DNA from: an uncultured Pseudomonadota bacterium
GTDB lineage: Bacteria > Myxococcota > UBA796
NCBI GenBank assembly: GCA_913040875.1
Contig: CAJWHX010000219.1
Span: 1 to 6,185 of the forward strand
Direction of reading: 5' to 3'
DNA: 6,185 nt
Part shown: piece after piece, positions 1 to 5,717 of the stretch
Position numbering within the stretch: position 1 is the first letter of the stretch
How the letters are laid out: the number at the start of each line of letters is the position of its first letter
Made by a program: the position numbers and the translations under genes
Notes under the pieces: model-generated
Told to the model about the DNA's origin: nothing
Database searches by the model: none
The model's input: only the letters and a program-made list of their open reading frames with translations

Positions 1-1890
1 GCGATGGGCTTTAAACCTGCGGTCTCAATAGTCGACGTCGATGGCGACGGTTGGGGCGAGAGTAGCCCAACTTCTGCGACTGCCGGAACAGACTGTGATG
101 ATGCCGACGCAGACAAGAACAACAGCGATGTCGACGTCGACGGACTCACCTCTTGTGATGGTGACTGTGATGATTCGGATGCGGAAATTGGGTTTGAGGA
201 CTTGGACGGTGACGGATTTTCAAGCTGTCTCGACGACTGTTTCGATTCAGATGCCGATATGGATGGGGATGGAATTCCAGATTCTGCGGCTGTATACCCA
301 GGTGCCGCAAGTCTAGAACCAACACTCTGTACTGCAGATGTCGACGGGGATGGCTATGGTGATGCTCTGGTCAATGACAATTACAACGTTTCTGGCTGCT
401 TCATGCTCGCCCTAGTAGACACGGGCTCCTATTGGGATGCCGCTGATGTGACGGTCACAGTTAATGGAGTAGAGGAGGGTTCGTATACCAACACCTCTGC
501 ATCAAGTTCGGGTCAAGAAGAGCTCTTTGAAGTCTGTGTTCCTGGAGCGGCTGTGTTGAATTATACCTGCACCTCCTCATACGACTGCAGTGCTCATACT
601 TTCCGTGTTTACCTAGACTCCAATCGCGATGGCAGCTACGATAGTCTCGTCTATGCTGATGGTTTTGAAGAAACCGGGGTTTCCCCCGTACAAGGAGACG
701 TATTCACGGTACAACTGGCTTCTGTCGATGAAGGGAGTGACTGCAATGATACCGACTCCACAACGATCGGCGATGACGACGGTGATGGATACACATTCTG
801 TACAGAAGATTGTGATGATGCAGATGCTACTGTCAATCCTGATGGCGTAGAAGTGTACTACGACGGTGTTGATCAGGACTGCGACGGTATGTCAGACTTT
901 GACCAAGATATGGACGGAGTTGATATATACGAGGTCGATTGCGATGGGGACGGTGTGGTAGATAGCACCTGTGACTTTGACGGTAATGGAAGCATCGACT
1001 GGCGTGGCGGTCGTGACTGCGACGACTCTGATGCGACAACAACCGGAGACGACGATGACGATGGCTTCTTGGTCTGCGGTGACGATTGTGATGATACCGA
1101 TGTGTCAATCAATCCAAGCATGGATGAAGTGTATTACGACGGTGTCGATCAAAACTGTCTAACGGGCGATGAATTTGATCAGGATGGTGATGGAGACCTT
1201 GTGGACATGGTAGACTGTGCGGGTGTCATACAAGCAACCTGTGACTTTGATGGCGATGGCGTAGATGATTTTGTTGGTGGTACAGACTGTGACGATACCT
1301 CTTCAGGGCTCAACGGGCTCGATATCGACACAGATGGCTTCACTTCATGTGTGGATGCAAACGGATTGAGCGACTGCGATGATTCAGATGCCAGTACATA
1401 CCCAGGAATTGCCGTCAACGAACCCTCCTATGATGCATCTGATCTCAGCACTCACTTTTGTGCGACAGATGCAGATGGTGACGGGTACGCCGCAGCCCCA
1501 TCTTATGGATGCTACACCATTGAAATGACAGATTCTTACGGAGATGGATGGAACGGAAACGCTCTCGAAGTCTATGAAAATGGGATCTGGATGGCTTCCT
1601 TCACAAATGAAAACTTAGCAAATGGCTTCTATACTCCAGAAACTGAAACAGCCTCGTATTGTCCATCTTCAGGATTGGTAGAATTTGTATTCTTGGATGG
1701 TGAATTTACAGATGAAGTATCCTTTTCTCTCTACTATGATGATGGGGCTAGTGGTGTATTTATCGGTGAAGGAACTGGAGAAGAGCCAAGTACACTCACT
1801 TTCATGAGTGTAAACTATGGAGATGGTGACGCTCTCTTCTCGGATCTTTGGGGTTCGGACTCAGATGATTCGGATTCTTCAATCTACTAA
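1..1890 (+). CDS. Secreted acidic Ca-binding repeat protein with MopE-type metal-binding motifs (5' partial)
   Basis: The frame is open from base 1. The first ATG (base 4) has no visible ribosome site or signal peptide after it, so the true start is probably upstream and this is the C-terminal part (about 628 residues). The protein is extremely rich in Asp and Gly. It carries many DxDGDG calcium-loop-like motifs and DCDDxD motifs, including two full copies of the MopE-type 'putative metal-binding' motif (DCDD...NP...EVYYDGVDQ-D/N-C) at residues 269-295 and 361-385, numbering from that ATG. Two related beta-type domains flank these repeats. The C-terminal one (about 501-605) has the SYGDGWNG signature common in secreted proteins; the N-terminal one (about 131-240) is a diverged relative. 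Known members of such families are exported and surface-linked or shed. No sortase motif, membrane anchor or recognisable sorting domain is seen at the C-terminus, which ends in an Asp/Ser-rich stretch. Adhesion or structural stalk is the likely role; substrate unknown. Confidence 0.88.
   Translation, partial: AMGFKPAVSIVDVDGDGWGESSPTSATAGTDCDDADADKNNSDVDVDGLTSCDGDCDDSDAEIGFEDLDGDGFSSCLDDCFDSDADMDGDGIPDSAAVYPGAASLEPTLCTADVDGDGYGDALVNDNYNVSGCFMLALVDTGSYWDAADVTVTVNGVEEGSYTNTSASSSGQEELFEVCVPGAAVLNYTCTSSYDCSAHTFRVYLDSNRDGSYDSLVYADGFEETGVSPVQGDVFTVQLASVDEGSDCNDTDSTTIGDDDGDGYTFCTEDCDDADATVNPDGVEVYYDGVDQDCDGMSDFDQDMDGVDIYEVDCDGDGVVDSTCDFDGNGSIDWRGGRDCDDSDATTTGDDDDDGFLVCGDDCDDTDVSINPSMDEVYYDGVDQNCLTGDEFDQDGDGDLVDMVDCAGVIQATCDFDGDGVDDFVGGTDCDDTSSGLNGLDIDTDGFTSCVDANGLSDCDDSDASTYPGIAVNEPSYDASDLSTHFCATDADGDGYAAAPSYGCYTIEMTDSYGDGWNGNALEVYENGIWMASFTNENLANGFYTPETETASYCPSSGLVEFVFLDGEFTDEVSFSLYYDDGASGVFIGEGTGEEPSTLTFMSVNYGDGDALFSDLWGSDSDDSDSSIY
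772..1320 (+). repeat. Two tandem ~92-residue metal-binding units inside the repeat protein
   Basis: Two units lie head to tail in frame: 772-1047 (92 codons) and 1048-1320 (91 codons). Each runs through the same order of motifs: an Asp-rich run, a Cys pair, DCDDxD, EVYYDGVDQ, FDQD-DG, a CDFDG loop, and a closing GG-DCDD. The copies are diverged at codon level, so this is an old duplication. A partial third unit beginning at 1321 (DIDTDGFTSC) merges into the C-terminal domain. Confidence 0.8.
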
Positions 1891-1911
1891 AACACCCTGC
1901 CGTCTCAAATT

Positions 1912-1943
1912 GAGAGCCTTCGCTCTTTCATCCGAAGGTTCTC
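1912..1943. terminator. Candidate shared transcription terminator between convergent genes
   Basis: GAGAGCCTTCG (1912-1922) pairs with CGAAGGTTCTC (1933-1943) to give an 11-bp stem with one G-U pair and a 10-base loop. It begins 22 bases after the stop of the repeat-protein gene and about 31 bases beyond the stop of the opposite-strand regulator, where a bidirectional terminator would be expected. The following T-tract is weak on both strands (TTGTATTTTA on the plus side), which lowers confidence. Confidence 0.5.
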
Positions 1944-1974
1944 GACTTGTATTTTAGAATCGCGTAGTTATTCC

Positions 1975-2988
1975 TTATCGATTCAGCTTGGCCCGCATAG
2001 CGGCCAATCGTGCTTTCATTTGATCGCTTTTGGAACGAGGATTGGAGTCTTCCGTTGCAGAAACGATTGCTGAGGTTGAGCTGACCTCGATGTTCTTATC
2101 TTCGGATACCTGTCCGCCATCCTGTACTGGATTCTCAGACGAGTCTTCGGATACAGGAGATGACGACGATACAAAACTGGACTCTGAAGTGTCGCTTGAC
2201 GATTCTACTTCGCTAGAATCGTCGGGTATTCCCTCAAGTGAGATCGACTGTATCTTACCATCTACATCATGTTGAGTGTCATCCTTCTCAGATGAAAGCA
2301 TAACAGAGCTCTCTCTCTGTTGTACAACGATCGTTTCTGGTTGCTCAAACAAACCATCGTCACTGGATTCATATTCCCCATCGAATTCTTCATCAAAACT
2401 GACTTGTTCAAACGATGAGTCAGACCAGAACGATGGTATTTCTGATTCATCGATATCCCCGCTCACAGCCCAAGCATCCATCGAAACTTGAACATCTATT
2501 GGTGTCGACATATCATGTTTTGCAACGGCAATAGGCTCTGTTGGGGGATCATCGCCTCGGACCACTGTCACCTCCGAATCCGAATCACTGCTCTGAGAAT
2601 CTTCTTCCTGAAGAACAGACACAATCATGTCTACGGGCTGAACCGTGGCTATTTTGGGTACCGTTTTTTCTTCCGGCTGTGTTTCACTTTCGGAATCTTG
2701 ATCTGATAGAATCGGAATCGAATGTTGGATCGCACTTATCCTATCGACATTCGACTCCATACGCATCAACTCTTGCATCCATTCAGCAGGGATAAGAGCC
2801 TCTACAATTTCTGCATCCAAGGCATGAAGCAAGAGGGTTGCAGTGGTTACATTCCCACCGGTCTTAGAATCTACAATCACAACAGACTCGCCGCTCAATA
2901 TCAGTTTTTGAATACCTTCCAAGTTGATATATGTAGAAGTACTTGTGTTGTAGAGTCGCCGATTGGGATATTTCTTAATGGTGATCAT
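1975..2988 (-). CDS. PHA accumulation regulator (PhaR-type) DNA-binding domain protein with long acidic tail
   Basis: Residues 3-60 (IKKYPNRRLYNTSTSTYINL through VIVDSKTGGNVTTATLL) closely match the PHB/PHA accumulation regulator DNA-binding domain (PF07879 type): the IKKY-NRRLY opening, the aromatic Y before the -NLE- helix and the VVIVD-KTG strand are all present. In known PhaR proteins this domain represses phasin and synthesis genes and is released by binding PHA polymer or granules. Residues 61-95 look helical (EWMQELMRM). Residues 96-315 are low-complexity and dominated by Ser, Asp and Glu, probably disordered. The last 20 or so residues turn basic and helical (SDQMKARLAAMRAKLNR). At 337 residues it is much longer than usual PhaR-type proteins (about 150-200), and the classical C-terminal polymer-associated domains are not recognisable. 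The ATG at 2988 directly opens the conserved domain, fixing the start; its ribosome site is weak. The gene is divergent from a coiled-coil gene. Confidence 0.92.
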   Translation of the reverse strand: MITIKKYPNRRLYNTSTSTYINLEGIQKLILSGESVVIVDSKTGGNVTTATLLLHALDAEIVEALIPAEWMQELMRMESNVDRISAIQHSIPILSDQDSESETQPEEKTVPKIATVQPVDMIVSVLQEEDSQSSDSDSEVTVVRGDDPPTEPIAVAKHDMSTPIDVQVSMDAWAVSGDIDESEIPSFWSDSSFEQVSFDEEFDGEYESSDDGLFEQPETIVVQQRESSVMLSSEKDDTQHDVDGKIQSISLEGIPDDSSEVESSSDTSESSFVSSSSPVSEDSSENPVQDGGQVSEDKNIEVSSTSAIVSATEDSNPRSKSDQMKARLAAMRAKLNR

Positions 2989-3007
2989 TCTAGTCTCTGT
3001 ATTGCTA

Positions 3008-3016
3008 TGCTATACT
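3008..3016 (+). promoter_or_regulatory. Candidate extended -10 promoter for the coiled-coil gene
   Basis: TG-C-TATACT at 3008-3016 matches an extended -10 element (TGnTATAAT) at all but one base. The -35 at the expected spacing (2988-2993, TTCTAG) is poor, as is common for extended -10 promoters. Transcription would start near 3022-3024, leaving a leader of about 105 bases before the ATG at 3129. The dyad at 3031-3053 would lie just inside the transcribed region, a usual repression position. Motif inspection only. Confidence 0.4.
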
Positions 3017-3030
3017 TGATACTTAACATC

Positions 3031-3053
3031 TCTGATTTACAATGTGAATCAGA
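3031..3053. promoter_or_regulatory. 23-bp near-perfect dyad, candidate operator between divergent genes
   Basis: The arms TCTGATTTACA and TGTGAATCAGA are symmetric about A3042, and only one pair (T3038/G3046) breaks the symmetry. The site lies 42 bp before the PhaR-like start codon and 75 bp before the coiled-coil start codon, so one bound dimer could affect both genes. PhaR-type proteins are known to autoregulate and to bind CTG/CAG-type half-sites near phasin genes; the outer CTG...CAG of this dyad is compatible with that. Assigning the site to the adjacent regulator is inference. As RNA it could also fold into a hairpin in the plus-strand leader. Confidence 0.6.
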
Positions 3054-3116
3054 TCCAACGGTCGATGGAATTTTTACTGCTAGATTTGTTAAATTACCGC
3101 CGCCCTCTACCAACTT

Positions 3117-3123
3117 AAGGAAG
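3117..3123 (+). promoter_or_regulatory. Ribosome binding site of the coiled-coil gene
   Basis: AAGGAAG ends five bases before the ATG at 3129, good Shine-Dalgarno complementarity and spacing. It supports the 147-residue reading as a real translated gene even though the protein family is not recognised. Confidence 0.7.
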
Positions 3124-3128
3124 CCAGA

Positions 3129-3572
3129 ATGAGCCAATCTGAGTCCGCTGATTTACTCGCCCGCCTATACAACGAACTCGCGCAACACATTGTAAAGCAA
3201 TGTGCACAGGAGTTTCAAAAGCCTGAGTTTTTATCTCAACTCAATTTAGAGGATCATTTGGCGCCATCCATTGCAGTCGCCGTTCAGAATGCGTCACAAT
3301 CCTCTCAGACACAAGAACTTGAACAGCAAGTGTTACTAACAGAACAAATGATTGACGTGTTAGAAGGCGCGCTCCAAGATCATCGTTCTGAACTGGATGC
3401 GCTGACGGCTGAAAATACTTCTCTGAAGGGACAGATCGAACGACTCGCGCAAAAGGCAAAGCTGCTCGAAAAGGAAAACACTCAGTTTCGATTGGAAATC
3501 GCCAACAATCGAAGCAGCCTGCTCGAGCGACTGAATACTCTTCAAGAAGATGTTGATCGATTACAGCCGTAG
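3129..3572 (+). CDS. Small coiled-coil protein, family not recognised; possible PHA-granule partner
   Basis: The 147-residue soluble protein has no signal peptide or membrane segment. Residues 1-50 look like a short helical head (ARLYNELAQHIVKQCAQEF) with one Cys at 25. A linker rich in Ser/Gln follows at about 54-61. Residues 62-145 form a long heptad-patterned coiled coil with Leu, Ile and Val at a/d positions and abundant Glu, Gln and Lys. I do not recognise a named family. The gene is divergent from the PhaR-type regulator and shares its dyad-containing control region. PhaR targets in other bacteria are typically phasins, which are small, helical, coiled-coil-forming granule-surface proteins, so a phasin-like or granule-associated role is a reasonable but unproven guess. 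A cytoskeletal or scaffold role would fit the sequence equally well. It ends 30 bases from the convergent lipoprotein gene. Confidence 0.78.
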   Translation: MSQSESADLLARLYNELAQHIVKQCAQEFQKPEFLSQLNLEDHLAPSIAVAVQNASQSSQTQELEQQVLLTEQMIDVLEGALQDHRSELDALTAENTSLKGQIERLAQKAKLLEKENTQFRLEIANNRSSLLERLNTLQEDVDRLQP

Positions 3573-3602
3573 ATTGGGACGAACTGCTCAGACAACAAAC
3601 GT

Positions 3603-4085
3603 CTATTGTAGGTCCAACTCACCTTTACAGTTGTCGTCATCAATCGCCATCCAATCACTGCCTGAGTATCGCATTTCGACCATTCCGACAGGTTCACCTT
3701 TGTCAGAGTCGTCGATCCCACCAACATTTTTACAGCCACCTTCAACGACCTCACCATCTGGATACTCAATCTCACAGTACAGACTGGTCCAGACCATGTC
3801 TAAGTAGATGTTCTGGTCACCCACGAGAGCCGTTTGTTCCGTGTTAAAATCATACTTTAAGTCGGCATGAAACACAACAGATTCACCACCAAATGTGGTC
3901 TGTTCATCGTAAGAAAAGAGCATCTCTCCGTCAAATTCAAAACGCCCATCTTCCACGAATTGTGCTATCACATCATAAGTGCGATCTTGACAGTCAAACT
4001 CTCCCGTCCATGTACCCTGCAAAGTGTCACGACACCCCATCATGAGTAAACTAGAACAAAGAACACTATATCGTACGATCCGCAT
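3603..4085 (-). CDS. Small lipoprotein with lipocalin-like GTW motif
   Basis: The 160-residue protein begins MRIVRYSVLCSSLLMMGC, a short basic start and a hydrophobic stretch ending in a Cys at 18. This is an SPII-type signal, although MMGC is an imperfect lipobox. The mature part is beta-rich. It opens with LQGTWTGEFDC, like the G-x-W strand that begins lipocalin-like and related small barrel domains, and closes with NCKGELDL. Four mature cysteines (32, 104, 118, 153) could form two disulfides, suiting the periplasm or cell surface. The start is supported by GGAG at 4093-4096 (minus strand), seven bases from the ATG. Ligand and function are unknown. It is transcribed away from the FGE-fold gene across a 70-bp gap and runs towards the coiled-coil gene. 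Confidence 0.82.
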   Translation of the reverse strand: MRIVRYSVLCSSLLMMGCRDTLQGTWTGEFDCQDRTYDVIAQFVEDGRFEFDGEMLFSYDEQTTFGGESVVFHADLKYDFNTEQTALVGDQNIYLDMVWTSLYCEIEYPDGEVVEGGCKNVGGIDDSDKGEPVGMVEMRYSGSDWMAIDDDNCKGELDLQ

Positions 4086-4106
4086 TGGTCATCTCCATGT
4101 CAACTG

Positions 4107-4118
4107 AGTACATGTACT
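4107..4118. promoter_or_regulatory. Perfect 12-bp palindrome in a divergent promoter region
   Basis: AGTACATGTACT is fully self-complementary and does not extend outward. It lies in the 70-bp gap between the lipoprotein gene (-) and the FGE-fold gene (+). It falls in the 17-bp spacer of a weak plus-strand promoter candidate (ATGTCA at 4097-4102, TATACC at 4120-4125), where a bound repressor would block polymerase. A 12-bp palindrome can occur by chance; its position raises its value. Confidence 0.4.
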
Positions 4119-4155
4119 GTATACCCTATTTTAACGCATTCACCCCTCTCTAGAA

Positions 4156-4971
4156 ATGAAAAAAACAAAGTCTTGCCCCAATTGTACGACTCCTATAGAG
4201 AACTCCGAAACAGAATGTGATATTTGTGGATGGTCTTCCCTGGCCAACTCACAGATTGACCTCCGCGCGGCTCTACCTGTATTTTTACCAATGTTGGGTG
4301 GAACTTTCGTGATGGGATCAGCCCAAACAGAAAAGGGTAGAGATCCCGATGAAGATGAGCATCTAAAATCTGTAAATAAATTTTGGGTCGCCAATGTTGA
4401 GGTCACTCAGCGTCTCTATGCTCTTGTGACAAGACACAATCCAACCATGGACAAGCATCCTTTGAAACCTGTTGCCTCAATTACTTGGTGGGAGGCCGTT
4501 CATTTCTGCAATCGTCTCTCCTCTTTATTGGAATTCGATCTCGTATACAACAATCTGGATACATCAAATCCTACCGCCAACCTAGCCAGCAATGGCTTTC
4601 GATTGCCAACGGAAGCAGAATGGGAGTGGATGGCAAAACATCACGCCGTAGCCGTTCCTCCACATCGGGAACAAACAAACTGGACCACTGTCCCAACAAA
4701 TCCAGCGCAAAAGGAAATGCAGTGGGTTCTCGGAAATGTTTGGGAAATGTGCTGGGATCTGTATACGCCCTATACCAGCAATTCACCAGACATCCCGGAT
4801 GATGTTCCACCAATGGCGCGAGTTGCCCGAGGCGGATCATGGGTTGATGGTATTGATATCTTCCGTCCCGCCAATCGTGCATTTATCGACTCCAATAGTC
4901 GTACGGATACCGTCGGTTTTAGATTGGTTCGATCCACTCTTTTTGGCTCTCGTTCTCCAAATAGGATATAG
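4156..4971 (+). CDS. Zinc-ribbon/FGE-sulfatase-fold (SUMF1-like) protein lacking catalytic cysteines
   Basis: The 271-residue protein has two parts. Residues 7-24 form a C4 zinc ribbon (C7-x2-C10, C21-x2-C24). Residues 45-260 form an FGE-sulfatase/SUMF1 domain with its landmarks in order: GGTFVMGS (48-55), a DPDEDEH acidic segment, VEVTQRLY (81-88), ITWWEAVHFCNRL (109-121), RLPTEAEWEW (149-158), GNVWEMCWD (193-201), RGGSW (225-229) and GFRLVRS (254-260). True formylglycine-generating enzymes use two cysteines between the RGGSW and GFR motifs; none occurs here, so it is unlikely to oxidise sulfatase cysteines. Related non-FGE members include ergothioneine-type oxidases and binding or scaffold proteins; the EgtB iron-binding DinB domain is absent. 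There is no signal peptide or membrane segment, so a cytoplasmic location is likely. The start has no strong Shine-Dalgarno, but the ribbon follows it immediately. It is the first gene of a probable three-gene operon. Confidence 0.93.
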   Translation: MKKTKSCPNCTTPIENSETECDICGWSSLANSQIDLRAALPVFLPMLGGTFVMGSAQTEKGRDPDEDEHLKSVNKFWVANVEVTQRLYALVTRHNPTMDKHPLKPVASITWWEAVHFCNRLSSLLEFDLVYNNLDTSNPTANLASNGFRLPTEAEWEWMAKHHAVAVPPHREQTNWTTVPTNPAQKEMQWVLGNVWEMCWDLYTPYTSNSPDIPDDVPPMARVARGGSWVDGIDIFRPANRAFIDSNSRTDTVGFRLVRSTLFGSRSPNRI

Positions 4972-4989
4972 TTGATTGTTCACAAATTT

Positions 4990-4993
4990 GAGG
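4990..4993 (+). promoter_or_regulatory. Ribosome site favouring the ATG at 4999
   Basis: GAGG lies five bases before the ATG at 4999. A competing in-frame TTG at 4972 touches the previous stop codon and has AGGA at 4963-4966. ATG with GAGG is the stronger combination. The TTG would lengthen a very short signal peptide by nine residues. Confidence 0.5.
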
Positions 4994-4998
4994 TACAC

Positions 4999-5706
4999 AT
5001 GTATTTATTGATCGCCCTACTTGCCTGTGGTGGAGACGACACCACCCCAGCCACAGATGCTCCGCAAATAGAAACCAATGCCGGCACAAACAATGCTCCG
5101 AATATGCAAAACGGAGGAGAAGGTAACGGTCAGCCGCAAGGTCAAGGTCAAGGTCAAGGTGGCATGGGACAAGCAGCTGGTGGTCAGGGTGGTCCTGAAG
5201 GTCAAGGGAATCCTGAAGGTCAAATGGACGGTCCTGGTGGAGATATGAACGCTCCCAACAACGGTGAAAATATCGGTGCAGCCGTTCCTCCGGAAGACGG
5301 TGATAATATCGGAGATCCCAATATCCCGCCCGACACCATAAACCAAACGGCTGGGAAAGATGGACAAACATCACCTCAACAAATGGGAATGGGAAGTGCT
5401 GAAGGTGGGCAACAAGAACCCAAAAAGAAACCGCCCACATTCATATTCAATGCTCAAAGCGACGACAGTGGTCCCCTCTACAAAACTGCCGATGGAGACT
5501 GCTTTGTGCGTAAAAATTGGGACCAGCCCAACGACGGTACCATGGGAGAGACTGAAGCCCGTGACTGTCCGCCACAAATGGCATCTGATGCGTGGGCAAA
5601 CTGTCCAAATGGTCGACTCGTAAAACACAACGTCGGTGACAAAGAAGGAACCTGTGAGTGTGAGCCCATTGAACGTGGCGAAGCCAAAGTCATCGACTGT
5701 CCATAA
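4999..5706 (+). CDS. Lipoprotein with Gly/Gln/Asn-rich linker and six-cysteine C-terminal domain
   Basis: From the ATG at 4999 the 235-residue product starts MYLLIALLACGG, a very short hydrophobic signal ending in a LLAC lipobox with the lipidated Cys at 10. Starting at the TTG at 4972 would give a 244-residue product and a more normal signal length. Residues 13-145 are low-complexity, rich in Gly, Gln, Asn and Pro, probably a flexible spacer from the membrane. The C-terminal domain (about 147-235) holds six cysteines (168, 190, 202, 219, 221, 234), including a CEC pair, and ends in DCP; it is likely a small disulfide-stabilised extracytoplasmic domain. I do not recognise a named family. The gene lies 27 bases (or zero, from the TTG) after the FGE-fold gene, so co-expression and possibly translational coupling are likely. 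Envelope location is well supported; function is unknown. Confidence 0.86.
   Translation: MYLLIALLACGGDDTTPATDAPQIETNAGTNNAPNMQNGGEGNGQPQGQGQGQGGMGQAAGGQGGPEGQGNPEGQMDGPGGDMNAPNNGENIGAAVPPEDGDNIGDPNIPPDTINQTAGKDGQTSPQQMGMGSAEGGQQEPKKKPPTFIFNAQSDDSGPLYKTADGDCFVRKNWDQPNDGTMGETEARDCPPQMASDAWANCPNGRLVKHNVGDKEGTCECEPIERGEAKVIDCP
5137..5160 (+). repeat. Four perfect tandem CAAGGT hexamers in the lipoprotein linker
   Basis: CAAGGT is repeated four times without change and encodes alternating Gln-Gly. Because the unit is six bases, copy-number change by slippage would keep the reading frame and alter only linker length. Related imperfect units (CCTGAAGGTCAA) follow to about 5224. Confidence 0.85.
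5263..5334 (+). repeat. Imperfect tandem 12-codon repeat in the lipoprotein linker
   Basis: Two adjacent 36-base units encode GENIGAAVPPED (5263-5298) and GDNIGDPNIPPD (5299-5334). Shared residues lie at both ends and at the NIG core. This marks a second in-frame duplication in the spacer of the lipoprotein. Confidence 0.65.
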
Positions 5707-5717
5707 CGAACACCGTC

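Noticed and set aside
42..1400. Recurrent short GATGGTGAC-like motifs resembling a repeat array
   Set aside because: They are in-frame codons for DGD/DCDD motifs with irregular spacing and diverged bases, and there are no unique spacers, so this is not a CRISPR array.
833..1418. Several minus-strand open frames (833-1108, 873-1121, 1179-1418)
   Set aside because: Their Ser/His/Arg-rich repeats are the reverse reading of Asp/Gly codons in the metal-binding repeats.
2988..3060. Separate minus-strand promoter for the regulator (TTCACA at 3048-3043 as -35)
   Set aside because: No acceptable -10 occurs at 16-19 bp spacing. TATAGC (3014-3009) is the nearest but lacks a matching -35, so no specific promoter is called.
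2722..3132. 136-codon plus-strand open frame across the regulator's 5' end and the divergent promoter region
   Set aside because: Most of it is antisense to the conserved PhaR-type domain, it has no recognisable motif, and it crosses the dyad and promoter region.
4107..4124. Possible LexA/SOS box (AGTACATGTACTGTATAC)
   Set aside because: The half-site spacing fits neither the CTGT-N8-ACAG pattern nor the cyanobacterial GTAC-N4-GTWC pattern, and no DNA-repair gene is adjacent.
4156..4971. Active formylglycine-generating enzyme
   Set aside because: No cysteines lie at the catalytic positions near the C-terminus and no sulfatase gene is nearby; only the fold is supported.
4919..5440. 173-codon open frame on the minus strand
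   Set aside because: It is antisense to the FGE-fold gene end and the lipoprotein. Its His/Leu/Arg-rich low-complexity content mirrors the Gly/Gln/Asn-rich linker on the plus strand, and it has no domain or ribosome site.
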